The notes below the pieces were generated by a model. The model worked only from the letters and a program-made list of their open reading frames with translations. It searched no databases and was not told where the DNA came from. This document shows, one piece after another, positions 54,901-61,829 of a DNA stretch of 64,000 nt; within the stretch, counting starts at the first letter, position 1, and each line of letters begins with the position of its first letter. This stretch comes from Astropecten irregularis (lineage: Eukaryota > Echinodermata > Asteroidea > Paxillosida > Astropectinidae). The stretch lies in NCBI GenBank assembly GCA_963971285.1, contig OZ020265.1, forward strand, positions 1,624,001-1,688,000. Direction: 5' to 3'. The position numbers and the translations under genes are program-made.

Positions 54901-57900
54901 AGAAAGATCCTGCTAGGATCGAAACGCGACAGGCCCTCCTAATTTTAAGCATCCCAGTTAATTACATTTGACATGTATATGTTTTAAATGTACGTTTGCC
55001 GAATGCCTTGTACATACAAGAGCTTGATTAAAATGGCGCCAGTATGTTCAACGTTTCAATGCTAGTTTCTTTCTGTGATTTAGATATTCACGGCTGTCCC
55101 AAGGAATGTGAGTGTTCTATACCTAACAACGAACTACAAGCAAGATGTGATCAAGGATGGAACCGTAGTACACTGGATCAACTTGCTACAATTACTGTAG
55201 TCCTGTAAGAACCGCCATTATATCGTATAGCCTTGTTATAAGTTCAAAGATTAAAGGGAACATTTGCAAAGATGTGCGTTTTGGCTGAATTTGGTACTTA
55301 AACAGAAGTGAATGTCTTCAAGTACCTTACATACGTTGTTCCATGTACCTTTTTACGATTTGTTCATCTGGATAGCAGATATACGGCCGAAATAATATTC
55401 CCCCCCCCCTCCGAATCCTTCACGGTTACACTACGTTTTCGAAATGCTACTAAATCGTTCGGGCGAACGATCTTTTTAAAAGACACTAAATCTTGGTTTC
55501 CTTGAAAAAACCCAGCATCTGATGAACCAAGATTTCCTATGGTGACTGTTTGCACTGTTTACGAACTGTTGAGTCCATTTTTTTTGGCAAACTCAATACA
55601 TGTGTAATTTCTTTAAGAGGCCTTGCAAATCCTGTACGCTGCCTTTAAGAAAACAAACGAACTTAATATATTACTTTTACGTGGAAAACCAAAGTTTCAA
55701 AGTAAATAGTAAATTTAAAAACCAAGATATAAGTAGCGTAAAGAGATATTCAATTTCTTTGTGTTGTTTTCATACTAATTCAAAATGATTAATGTATAAA
55801 ATAATTTGAATTTTTTTGTCAAATAGTGAGCTGACTAGAGGTAATGTTACAAATCTGGATGTGGGAATGTTCAAGAGATTTCAACGTCTACAAAGTCTGT
55901 AGGTATCAATATGATGACATTTCACGTATTCAGTCCCTTTTATTTAATGCTTGGAGTAAGAAGGACCTTTATCTTTATCGAAGGCTAAATATCCTGCTAC
56001 TAGGATCGAAACACCAGCCCCTCCTAACTCTGAGCAGACTTTGAGAAAGATCCTGCTAGGATCGAAACGATTTAACTCTTAGCAACCTTTGAGAAAGATC
56101 CTGCTAGGATCAAAACGTCAGACCCTCCTAACTCTAAGCAGCCTTTGAGAAAGATCCTGGTAGGATCCAAACGTCAGGCCCTCCAAACTCTGAGTAGCCT
56201 TTGAGAAAGATCCTGCTAGGATCAAAACGTCAGACCCTCCTAACTCCGACCAGCCTTTGAGAAAGATCCTGCTAAGATCCAAACGTGAGGCCCGCCTAAC
56301 TCTGAGTAGCCTTTGAGAAAGATCCTGCTAGGATCGAAACGTCAGGTCCTCCTAACTCTGAATAGCCTTTGAGAAAGATCCTGCTAGGATCGAAACGTCA
56401 GATCCTCCTAACTCTAATCATTCTATGTCATTATTTTGGCTGATGAGCACTTTATAACCTTTATTAAATGTTATTTTGGAAGAGGCAATAGCGACAGAAC
56501 AACTGTCGTTTATTGTAATGTCCCACATTTCTGTCAATTCAAGAAGTTACGTCCAAAAATACTGAATATTAATACTTTTGATCTTGGATCTATTAACTTT
56601 AATTACTTACAGTCGATGGTGATTGAATCAATAATCTTTCTTTGTTTTTCTTTCACAGATCACTGAGAAACAATAACATATCTAACATCAAGCCCAATAC
56701 GTTCGCTGGTCTGGAGCAGTTGACCTCTCTGTAAGTAGGGACCGGAAGTGTGTGTGTTTGAATGCAAAGGAACTGACCTTTAGTCTTGCTATTATACGTT
56801 TATATGTTTTTCTTTTAGACATCATGATGTCGGATCAATAAAACTTAATTCTCATAAGCTCTGCTCATTGTATGTTTCTTTGTTATTTTTCAGGGATATT
56901 TCTGTAAACAACATTCAAGTGTTGGAAGGGGACCTGTTCAGTGAACTGAGTATGCTGACCTTTCTGTAAGTATGCAAAGTCTCCCGATTCACTTCCGGTT
57001 CATAATTAAAGGGGCCCTGCAGTGCTTTTTTCAGTCAGGTTATTTCATTGCCTGCATACAGAGAATATACTGACAGATAATGAATGGCAAGTGTTATTTT
57101 GGTTTCAAACCAGCATTTGGTTTTCCTTTGAATGGCTTTGTAAAACACAAACTTGACCTTCAGAAATTGTTTGGTAAAAAAATATACACCACCAGTTGAG
57201 TGAAAGGAACATATTTGGCAAAATAAAACCCAATGAGAAGGAAAAGGCCTGTCATAAAACCTATAAAACAACCGCAACATTTTGTGCACAAATCAATTGG
57301 GTTATCTGCTCTCAGTTCCCCAGATGACATCACAGTTTTTTTATTGGCATCATGTTCAAGCCATAATACTCCCATTGCAGAGAATCTTTAAAGCGATTTA
57401 TAATAATAATTTCTTTAGATCTTTTATTTATTTCATCATGTTTTAAAAATAATTAATTCACATTGTAAAGCAGCATTGGAAGTCCCATACTTATTCCTCA
57501 ATGGAAAGTTCATTATTTACAAATCTTTTATATTTCAATTTGGGTTGAATGAGCATTTCAAGCAGTTTTGATTTAAGCGAAACGTATGGATTTTTATTGT
57601 CTTTCTCAAAATGTATTTTTTTTTTTATTTCAGGAGTATGCGTTTAGTGCCGGTCCAGTCTATTAAACGCAATGCTTTTCGTGGCCTAAATAACCTCAAA
57701 TCATTGTAAGTACTCCTATGAATGTTTCAAAGATTGTGTGCTTACTGTGACACGTTAAAATACTAGGCATTTCATCTTAAGACCTATGTGTCATTTCCCC
57801 TGGGTTCGATTGCACGAAGCCCTGCGATCGATCGCAACACGAGTTACGAAGGATAACCCATCGTAGGGCTGCAATGCATCATAAATCCTACGATTGATTG

Positions 57901-60563
57901 TAAGTTACGATGAGTTTGGTGAAATCGACCGCTGGTAAAAAACTACATCAACGTTGTGCGACACCAAAAGGTGTGGTAGCTTTTTCACCAAAGTCATCGT
58001 AATTTACTATCAATCGTAGGACTTATGATGCATTGCAGCCCCACGTAGAAGTCGAAGGATACGATGGAATATCCTTGGTAACTCGAGTTATGATCGATCG
58101 AAGGTTTTCGTGAAATCGACCCCATAACGTGTAAGCCAAATTGTCTATGTTATCATAAAGTAGGGGGCCTATATGTGGATCGGTTTGCAGAAACACCATT
58201 TAAGAATCGTTCGTAATTTCGCACTTAATGCTCGTAAGGTCTCAACGTTTCGACTAGCCTCCTCTAGTCATCATCAGGAGACCTTACGAGAAGTGCGAAA
58301 ATACGAACGATTCTTACAGGGTTTCCACAAACCGATCCTAATACCAATTGTCACCATGCAAGCCTCAAATCTTTTTTTTGTTATCAAAAAGGTTGATAAC
58401 TGAAGATGCTAAATAGGTTCAGAGAAATAGGCCCCTTTCTGGGAACAATTGCATGAGCAACATAAAAAAACATTTCTTAACCCTAAACGAATTTTAAAGT
58501 ACACATTTTGACAATGAATTTAATTTACAATCCGAACAGGGTGCTGATGCGAGGCGATGGGTCCATTCAAACCAACATGTTGAACTTATACGATGTTGGA
58601 ATCAACGTTGAAGACAAAGCACTCTCAGACCTCACTTCACTAAAAACTATGTAAGTTAGTTTGAATATTCCAACATTTCCATGAGTCCAAATTATGTCTT
58701 TTATCTGATAATTAAATTGCAGCATTAAGTGAATTTGTGAAGGAGTAAACATCATTTGATTTGAGGGCTATTTTTGTCAGTTAAAGTCAGCGTACAGAAT
58801 TTGCAAGGCCTCAAAAAAAATTTGTTTGAGACAGAAAATGGGCTCAACAGTTCGTATACTGGGAAAAAAGTCACTGTGGGAAATCTTGGTTCATCAGATG
58901 CTGGGTTTTTCATGGAAATCAAGATTTGGTGCCTTTTAAAAAGATCGTTCGTACTTCGTCCGAACGATTTTTGGAACAAACGTAAAAAACACCCTCACTT
59001 GAGTTGTTTTAGTTATCCCCTTTCACTCAAGGTATGAAGATGGTGCTGGTAGAAACATACCGTAAAAATATTTCAACCTGAAACGTTGTATGTATCCAGA
59101 AATTAGTAAAACAAAGACCGAAAACAGTTTTGATCTTGTGGTAAGATCAAAACAATTCTTTATGTTTTCAACGAAAAATTGAGTCAGGTTTCCGATGTTT
59201 TCTCGTGACTCTTCAGATGTCTGATTGGGCTCAAATTTTCACGAGTTTATCATTTCACGTACATGTTTGAACAGACAAAGTGTAAGGGATGTTTTGTGAT
59301 CTTTAATTACCAATCATGTATTATTCAAGGAATTTTTCTCAATATAATGTTAACTTTATGTTGTGAAACAGATACGTGGACGACCATCGTCTGTGTTGTG
59401 AATTTGAATCTGCTCTTCAGCACGTGTATGAATGCATCAATATACAGCTGCAGTCGCCGCTGTTCAACTGCGGTAGGCTCATGCCAAACACTGTCCTAGT
59501 GGTCTTCATGTGGATTCTGGGGTTTAGCGCCCTCATCGGTAATGCAGTGGTCATCTTCTGGAGGATACGGGAAGACAGTGGGAAGGGCAGCAAGTACGTA
59601 CATTCGTTTCTCGTACTGAACCTGGCCATGTCTGATTTCCTTATGGGAGTGTATATGGTGATTATTGCCACCACTGACGCCATTAAGAAAGAGGAGTATT
59701 ACTTGGAGGCAACAGAGTGGAGAAATAGCGCCCTCTGTAAAGCTGCTGGGACTATTTCAGTTCTGTCTTCTGAAGGTTCTGTTTTCTTCATCACTTTGAT
59801 AAGTGTTGATCGTTACTTGTGTATCGTGCATCCTTTCAGTCGAGTCAGACTCCATGAAAAGTCCGTCTGGGTGTTATCTGCCTCGATATGGATTGGCTCT
59901 CTGTTAGTCAGCCTCGTTCCCACTCTCCTGGTATCAAGCGACTCTGATGTGTATGGGTTATCAGATGTCTGCATTGGGCTACCATTGCTTACAAGACCAG
60001 ATAATTATACATTCAACAAAGCAGGAGTAGGTGAATCATGGGGCAATGATACGTACCTAATTCCTCAACCTATTGGAAGCAAACCAAGTTGGTCCTACTC
60101 CATCGTGTTGTTTCTTGGCGTCAATTCCATCTGTTTGCTGGTCATCGCTGCCTGCTACTGCTCAATCTTCACCAAGGTCAAAAGGTCAGTTCGACGTGCC
60201 AAGCCACGCTCCCACAAGGAAGATGAAATCAAGATGGCATCTAAGATGGCAGTTATCGTTGGTTCAGATTGTCTGTGTTGGTTGCCTGTCATCATACTTG
60301 GGATCCTATCTCAGACCAGTGTGATTGATATCAAACCTGATATCTACGCCTGGTTAGTGGTCTTTGTTCTACCTATCAACTCCTCTCTCAATCCTTACCT
60401 GTACACCATCGTCACATTGATCAGTCAAAAGCGTCAAGCTCATCTGGCCTCTAGAAGGAGTTCAAAAAAGCCCAATATTTACAGCATACAGGACGTCAAG
60501 ATGAGCATCAGACATGACTCTAACTGCTTGACTAACACCACCACAACACACCTGGGCTCCTAG
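41024..60563 (+). CDS. CUB/LDLa/LRR G-protein-coupled receptor, GRL101/relaxin-receptor-like (spliced gene)
   Basis: Twenty-one coding exons, ATG 41,098 to TAG 60,561-60,563, join without a frame break to 1,532 residues. Order by approximate residue: signal peptide 1-22; CUB1 27-164; LDLa1 165-202; CUB2 203-330; LDLa2 331-366; LDLa3 367-407; CUB3 408-534; LDLa4 535-571; LDLa5 572-609; CUB4 610-721; LDLa6 722-762; CUB5 763-879; LDLa7 880-922; LDLa8 923-962; LRR N-cap and LRRs 963-1135; hinge and 7TM 1136-1532. The 7TM block has a DRY motif (about 1282-1284), a conserved Cys before TM3 (about 1258), TM6 CWLP and NPYLY in TM7. The hinge (YVDDHRLCC, then FNCGRLM) matches the relaxin-receptor/GRL101 branch of LGRs (family knowledge). 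Snail GRL101 and RXFP receptors have LDLa plus LRR; interleaved CUB modules are the unusual part. Likely a plasma-membrane receptor for a peptide or lipoprotein-like ligand; the ligand is unknown. AATAAA is at 60,686. Confidence 0.9.
41343..41697 (+). mobile_element. TTAA family A MITE in receptor intron 1
   Basis: The left tip is mutated (TTGGTACTATCATACTTTGG); the right is GAGTATGATATTACCT-TTAA. Confidence 0.7.
41759..41993 (+). mobile_element. TTAGCAC-family element abutting the exon 2 acceptor
   Basis: Ends GGGGCCAATTTCATAAAACT and AGTTTTATGAAATTGGCCCC are exact inverses. Only TGGGAATTGTCTTTGCAG separates it from exon 2, so the branch point must lie in the element or the 18-nt remnant. 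Confidence 0.8.
42012..42425 (+). CDS. Receptor exon 2: CUB1 (divergent)
   Basis: 414 nt, phase 1/1. Reads GSSVCDKANIVLNL..., CLNTLSCTWLITSDPGSSI, VWSVIV-like strand WVSVIVHAS, VGFQWSF. The CxW/LI and final GFxxxF strand patterns support a CUB fold, but it is longer and less regular than CUB4 and CUB5; domain assignment is by pattern and exon phase. Confidence 0.7.
42536..42975 (+). repeat. Two-block hexanucleotide repeat: TTTTGC then TTTGGC
   Basis: Imperfect GGCTTT/AGCTTT units lead into a pure (TTTTGC)n block (about 42,658-42,767), then a pure (TTTGGC)n block (about 42,768-42,907), then imperfect units. It lies in receptor intron 2. All frames stay open because of the period, which produces several spurious long open frames. 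Confidence 0.9.
43207..43320 (+). CDS. Receptor exon 3: LDLa1
   Basis: 114 nt, phase 1/1, acceptor CATTGATGTAG, donor GTG|GTGAGT. LCETDTTLCTYPLVC..., then CDAHADCGDYSDQRDC. Six cysteines; calcium-site acidic residues D-x-SDxxD mostly retained. Confidence 0.85.
43664..44047 (+). CDS. Receptor exon 4: CUB2 (divergent)
   Basis: 384 nt, phase 1/1. Starts DMCGDTVIPLLTPG, then NMDCFWEITAQ and later YSIQFTAYEK. The leading CG and the C-W-I strand fit CUB modules; the rest is divergent. Confidence 0.72.
44647..44754 (+). CDS. Receptor exon 5: LDLa2
   Basis: 108 nt, phase 1/1. ECGPGQVQCLNTKCLEKYQL, then CDGIPDCAAHEDENGC. Six cysteines; the usual SDE is replaced by HEDE. Confidence 0.85.
44842..45459. 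mobile_element. TTAA family B MITE with internal insertion (intron 5)
   Basis: TTAA-AGGTACAGTACAGAATATG at the left, CCAATCATGTATTATACCT-TTAA at the right. A foreign stretch of roughly 250 bp sits at about 45,145-45,400, with TGTGACTC and AAATGAGTCACA motifs. The right end is 39 bp before exon 6. Confidence 0.7.
45499..45621 (+). CDS. Receptor exon 6: LDLa3
   Basis: 123 nt, phase 1/1. GINYCSIQGDSLCRFGADC, then CNGIWDCVDYSDEIEC. Complete six-cysteine module with SDE. Confidence 0.85.
46428..46500 (+). mobile_element. tRNA-like SINE head, copy 4
   Basis: GGCTGGATGGGTCAGTTGGC, then GTCGCCAGTTCGAATTTAGC. More diverged than the other copies. The upstream GGTTTTTAACTGCCAAACGA block is shared with the copy near 26,420. 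Confidence 0.65.
46846..47226 (+). CDS. Receptor exon 7: CUB3
   Basis: 381 nt, phase 1/1. GRCGGHHIMLSPNQTFYHSI, then NCLWLVHTSSNLSRVRIDIL, ending VELAITEYQEPG. Leading CGG and the CLWL strand are CUB-like. NQTF is a potential N-glycosylation site. Confidence 0.8.
47522..47642. mobile_element. Palindromic MITE, GTGTCC family, divergent copy
   Basis: GGCTGCATCCGAATCTG at the left and CGTTTCGGACACGGCC at the right; the arms pair through CTAGAGCTAGGTCTAGG / CCTAGCCGTAGCTC. Confidence 0.5.
47731..47857. mobile_element. Palindromic MITE, GTGTCC family, copy 2
   Basis: GGCTGTGTACCAAATCTCTG at the left, CTGAGATTTGGGACACGGCC at the right, about 80 bp before exon 8. Confidence 0.7.
47936..48046 (+). 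CDS. Receptor exon 8: LDLa4
   Basis: 111 nt, phase 1/1. DCGVDQYACMSGTRCVDNHQ, then CDGEADCPEYDDEFGC. Complete six-cysteine module. Confidence 0.85.
48228..48473 (-). mobile_element. TTAA family B MITE, partial (intron 8)
   Basis: Begins inside the family at CTTATCCAGAAATTAGTC and runs to CCAATCATGTATTTTATCT-TTAA, 49 bp before exon 9. Confidence 0.65.
48523..48636 (+). CDS. Receptor exon 9: LDLa5
   Basis: 114 nt, phase 1/1. GVCRNDTFKCSTSDDCLD, then CDGRYNCSDRSDEAFC. Acceptor ATTTCTATAAAG, donor TGCA|GTAAGA. Confidence 0.85.
48704..48949 (+). mobile_element. GGCTCA-terminal MITE, copy 3 (complete tips)
   Basis: GGGCGTTACGAAACGGAGG then GGCTCA units at the left; GAGCCT units then GTTTCGTAAACGCCC at the right. 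ATA flanks both ends (48,701-48,703 and 48,950-48,952). The core is shared with the copies at 2600, 22,339 and 54,043. Confidence 0.8.
48965..49109. mobile_element. Palindromic MITE, AATGGGAGAC tips
   Basis: About 45-bp near-perfect inverted ends: AATGGGAGACTTTTGGAGAG, then GTCTTGAGTCAACAGCGCAC, mirrored at the right, with a CpG-rich centre (ACGCGCGAATGC). Sits 15 bp after the GGCTCA element. Confidence 0.75.
49207..49320. mobile_element. Palindromic MITE, GTGTCC family, copy 3
   Basis: CCGTGTCCCAAAACTCTGG at the left, GATTTTAGACACGGCC at the right. Confidence 0.7.
49566..49901 (+). CDS. Receptor exon 10: CUB4
   Basis: 336 nt, phase 1/1, acceptor TTATCCTTATAACAG. PCGPSTIDVSSGHQILTSVG, then YPDLYSPNTICNWLI, VETFEDWIQFGNG, ending RGFNVSLEQS. 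The best CUB match here: YPxxYxxNxxCxWLI is the family signature. NVS is a possible glycosylation site. Confidence 0.88.
50021..50384 (+). mobile_element. TTAA family B MITE (intron 10)
   Basis: TTTTAAAGGTATACTTGATTTG at the left (first bases), CCAATCGTGTACCGTACC-TTTT at the right; right TTAA degraded. Confidence 0.7.
50478..50600 (+). CDS. Receptor exon 11: LDLa6
   Basis: 123 nt, phase 1/1. ASCGIGELECNGTSVLIC, then CDGTADCPDGSDEEYC, the most canonical LDLa of the set, ending GG. Confidence 0.88.
50822..51275 (+). repeat. 56-bp minisatellite array E (about 8 units, intron 11)
   Basis: Units such as CATCCTTTGAGAAAGATCCT, GCTGGGATCGAAACGTCAGG, CCCTCCTAACTTTGAG. It ends in the same tail as array B (CCAAGCATTTTATACATTTC, then GGTCATTATTTTGGCTG). 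Placed about 135 bp before exon 12. Confidence 0.88.
51412..51762 (+). CDS. Receptor exon 12: CUB5
   Basis: 351 nt, phase 1/1. DICGEMNFVVGKHHSYELK, then GYYPDKLVCLWLC, NYDYLYIGKGND and MGFWITASAV. The YDYLYIG strand and GF ending are characteristic of CUB modules. Confidence 0.87.
51795..52125 (+). mobile_element. Candidate second SINE type with (ATT)n tail (intron 12)
   Basis: Begins around GTGCGTTAGGCACTCGCC with a degenerate B-box (GGGTTTTAATCCGGCC). The body has GTTCTCCGGTTTTCCTCCC and ends GGATGATTAGTCTCCC followed by an ATTATTATTATAATAC tail. These are features of tRNA-derived SINEs, but only one copy is seen here. Confidence 0.5.
52360..52488 (+). CDS. Receptor exon 13: LDLa7
   Basis: 129 nt, phase 1/1. 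DRSDHVLCPARCMSTEGAVL, then CDGFNDCSDESDERDC. Full calcium-site residues. Confidence 0.87.
52535..52705. repeat. Palindromic TTACGCAACATT element (intron 13)
   Basis: CAGCCGATTTCACGAAAC at the left and CATTTCGTGAAATCGGCTG at the right are inverses. Inside are several TTACGCAACATTT / AAATGTTGCGTAA blocks. About 150 bp foldback repeat. Confidence 0.7.
52807..53156 (+). mobile_element. TTAA family A MITE (intron 13)
   Basis: TTAA-AAGGTAGTATCATACTTTGG and CCAAAGTATGATATTACCT-TTAA; complete. Confidence 0.85.
53363..53601 (+). mobile_element. TTAGCAC-family element (intron 13)
   Basis: GTGCCAATTTCACAACCCTG at the left and CAGCTCCATGAAATTGGCCC at the right; ends 71 bp before exon 14. Confidence 0.75.
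53673..53792 (+). CDS. Receptor exon 14: LDLa8
   Basis: 120 nt, phase 1/1, acceptor TTGACACGGCAG. VSVNCTTNQFMCQGRRQC, then CDGILDCKFHDDEKDC. An upstream GATTCAG|GTACC was considered as an alternative acceptor but puts the module out of frame. Confidence 0.82.
54043..54290 (+). mobile_element. GGCTCA-terminal MITE, copy 4 (complete tips)
   Basis: GGGCCTTTCCGAAACGGAGG then GGCTCA units; GAGCCTGAGCC then TTCGTTTCGAAAACGCCC. TAA flanks both ends (54,040-54,042 and 54,291-54,293), supporting a 3-bp duplication. Confidence 0.8.
54840..54960. repeat. Head-to-head pair of 56-bp units (array F)
   Basis: One minus-strand unit (GGAGGGCCTGACGCGTTTCG) faces one plus-strand unit (TTTGAGAAAGATCCTGCTAG). 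The pair forms a foldback of about 110 bp. The left flank carries the array tail in inverse (CTGCTCATCAGCCAAAATGA). Confidence 0.8.
55084..55204 (+). CDS. Receptor exon 15: LRR N-terminal cap
   Basis: 121 nt, entering in phase 1 and leaving in phase 2, the single switch in the gene. DIHGCPKECECSIPN, then RCDQGWNRSTLDQL and ITVVL: the CPxxCxC pattern of LRRNT caps. Confidence 0.85.
55251..55648 (+). mobile_element. TTAA family C MITE (intron 15)
   Basis: TTAA-AGGGAACATTTGCAAAG to TGTACGCTGCCT-TTAA. It starts 47 bp after exon 15. Confidence 0.8.
55827..55898 (+). CDS. Receptor exon 16: LRR
   Basis: 72 nt, phase 2/2, one 24-residue repeat: ELTRGNVTNLDVGMFKRF, then QRLQSL. Acceptor TTTTTTGTCAAATAG, donor CT|GTAGGT. 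Confidence 0.82.
55985..56420 (+). repeat. 56-bp minisatellite array G (about 8 units, intron 16)
   Basis: Same unit as arrays A, B and E, ending in the tail CATTCTATGTCATTATTTTG. Occupies most of the intron between the first two LRR exons. Confidence 0.87.
56659..56730 (+). CDS. Receptor exon 17: LRR
   Basis: 72 nt, phase 2/2. SLRNNNISNIKPNTFAGLEQ, then LTSL: a textbook LxxNNI..L..xxFxxL repeat. Confidence 0.88.
56894..56965 (+). CDS. Receptor exon 18: LRR
   Basis: 72 nt, phase 2/2. DISVNNIQVLEGDLFSELSM, then LTFL. Only 163 bp after exon 17. Confidence 0.88.
57020..57335 (+). repeat. Dispersed repeat, second copy of 8790-9150 (intron 18)
   Basis: Matches 8790-9150 in several blocks, including CAGAGAATATACTGACAGAT and CCAGATGACATCAC, with internal deletions relative to each other. 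Confidence 0.6.
57634..57705 (+). CDS. Receptor exon 19: LRR
   Basis: 72 nt, phase 2/2. SMRLVPVQSIKRNAFRGLNN, then LKSL. Acceptor with a long T-rich tract. Confidence 0.87.
57803..58126. mobile_element. Two CGATCGATCGTA repeats facing each other (intron 19)
   Basis: A reverse copy (about 57,803-57,933) and a forward copy (about 57,974-58,126) separated by about 40 bp, forming a larger inverted pair. Confidence 0.7.
58177..58338 (-). mobile_element. Palindromic element with hammerhead-ribozyme-like core
   Basis: About 162 bp with long inverted arms (GGATCGGTTTGCAGAAAC at the left, inverse of GGATCGGTTTGTGGAAAC at the right). On the minus strand the centre reads GGTCTC, CTGATGA, T, GACTAG, AGGAGG, CTAGTC, GAAAC, GTT, GAGACC. 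That matches the hammerhead order stem I, CUGANGA, stem II, GAAA, short stem III, cleavage site, stem I, except for one extra base before stem II. Confidence 0.65.
58540..58650 (+). CDS. Receptor exon 20: last LRR, irregular
   Basis: 111 nt, phase 2/2. LVLMRGDGSIQTNMLNLYDV, then GINVEDKALSDLTSLKTM. Longer than the 72-nt LRR exons, with a weaker repeat pattern, at the LRR/hinge boundary. Confidence 0.82.
58781..59335. mobile_element. Family C fragment followed by family B fragment (intron 20)
   Basis: 58,781-59,005 is an inverted, truncated family C copy (TTAA-AGTCAGCGTACAGAATTTGC). 59,035-59,335 is a family B copy lacking one end (GGTGCTGGTAGAAACATACC to CCAATCATGTATTATTC). It ends about 37 bp before exon 21. 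Confidence 0.65.
59372..60563 (+). CDS. Receptor exon 21: hinge, seven-transmembrane domain and tail
   Basis: 1,192 nt, entering in phase 2 and ending TAG. YVDDHRLCC...YEC...FNCGRLMPNT is the cysteine-rich hinge. TM1 contains LIGNAVV, TM2 LNLAMSDFLMG, TM3 ends ISVDRYLCIVHPF, TM5 is near YSIVLFLGVNSICLLVIAA, TM6 has CLCWLPVIIL and TM7 NSSLNPYLYT. The intracellular loop before TM6 is basic (KVKRSVRRAKPRSHKEDEIK). The 52-residue tail is Ser/Thr-rich. The whole 7TM block is one exon, as in many LGR-family genes. Confidence 0.92.
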
Positions 60564-60685
60564 GAAGCAACATCATCATTGCATGATCGAGACATTGATT
60601 ATTGTGCGTAGAATTCCTACATGTACAGTTTCTTATTGTGCTACAGTGCAGATCATCTAGATCGATCATTTTAAATACAATGTCT

Positions 60686-60691
60686 AATAAA
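60686..60691 (+). terminator. Polyadenylation signal AATAAA
   Basis: AATAAA 123 bp after the receptor stop codon, immediately before a family A MITE that begins at 60,696. The cleavage site would fall within that element. Confidence 0.5.
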
Positions 60692-60695
60692 TTAT

Positions 60696-60975
60696 TTAAA
60701 GGTAGTATCATACTTTGGTAAGAAATGTTCACAGATTTACGTATAATTTACAGGGTATGAAGATGGTGGTGGTAGAAACATACCGTTAAAATGTTTCCGC
60801 CTGAAATGGTGTATTTATTCAGAAATTAGTCAAACTGTTTTCACTGTTTCCTCAAAAAGTGGGCACCGTATGGGACTGAAACTTTCACAGATGACTGTTA
60901 TTGTATCTTCCTTGATATTTTTTCCCATGAATCTGAATTTCATTGATAAAAACCAAAATATGATACTACCGTTAA
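60696..60975 (-). mobile_element. TTAA family A MITE, internally deleted
   Basis: TTAA-AGGTAGTATCATACTTTGG and ATATGATACTACCG-TTAA, about 280 bp. Confidence 0.8.
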
Positions 60976-61155
60976 TGAAACATTTTAATTTCAAGTCAAG
61001 TGAACAAAGAAAAGTTGAATGGAGACATCGAACCATCGACTCTCTTAATACCGTGTATGTACCGGCGCTTTCAAGCTACCAATTGGGCTATCCAGCCATA
61101 TGTTGGCGGTGTCCTTATAATAGTCAATATTGTTTTCACGTTTGGTAGTCAGAAC

Positions 61156-61403
61156 CACTGATCTATACAAACTGGATAGGTCGCGCTGCTCTGCAGGTGA
61201 AGCATCCGTGCAGCCATTTTGGGATATTCAATACATTGGCAGGCGCGGCAGCCTGCGTATACAGAGAATCGCTGCACTGCTTGCTGTGCAGTCATGCAGT
61301 GCAATGAGTATTGTGCTGAATATCCTAACATGGCCGCTGGTGACTTCACGGCTCGCCGTCTAATCACGACACCCGCGACCTATCCAGTTTGTATAGATCA
61401 GTG
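61156..61403. mobile_element. hAT-like MITE with 8-bp target duplication
   Basis: 248 bp. CACTGATCTATACAAACTGG at the left and its exact inverse at the right. GTCAGAAC is present directly outside both ends (61,148-61,155 and 61,404-61,411). An 8-bp duplication is the mark of hAT (or P) superfamily elements. Confidence 0.85.
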
Positions 61404-61562
61404 GTCAGAACCCATGAAACCACTCGCATCACATTCCGCTATATCCCAAGATATGTTCAGCATCTTAATTATTCAAGTCAGTTTCCCTTGTCTTCAGTTT
61501 GGTAAAATATCAAATTGTATAGAAAAAAAGAACAAATTACAGCAGTTGTTTCTGCTAATCTA

Positions 61563-61815
61563 TAGACCGATCCGACGATATACTGTCCGCCATTACTGCG
61601 GTGTCTCCGCCCACCTTTTGTCCGGCAACAAAAGAATTTACGTCCGCCGCACTCTATATTATTGCAGGGGAGGGTGTACTTCCCATGATTAGGGGACGTA
61701 CACCCTGCAGTATAGAGTGCAGCGGACGTAAGTTATTTTGTTTTTGTTGCCGGACAAAATACGGGCGGGGACACCGCAGTAACGGCGAATGGTATGTCAC
61801 GCCGTCAGATCGGTG
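61563..61815. mobile_element. Palindromic element, ACCGATCnGACG tips
   Basis: Arms pair through ACTGCGGTGTC, TTTTGTCCGGCAACAAAA, ACGTCCGC and CACTCTATA, meeting at GTGTACTTCCCATGATTAGG. No coding frame. Confidence 0.75.
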
Positions 61816-61829
61816 TTTATGCTAATTTG

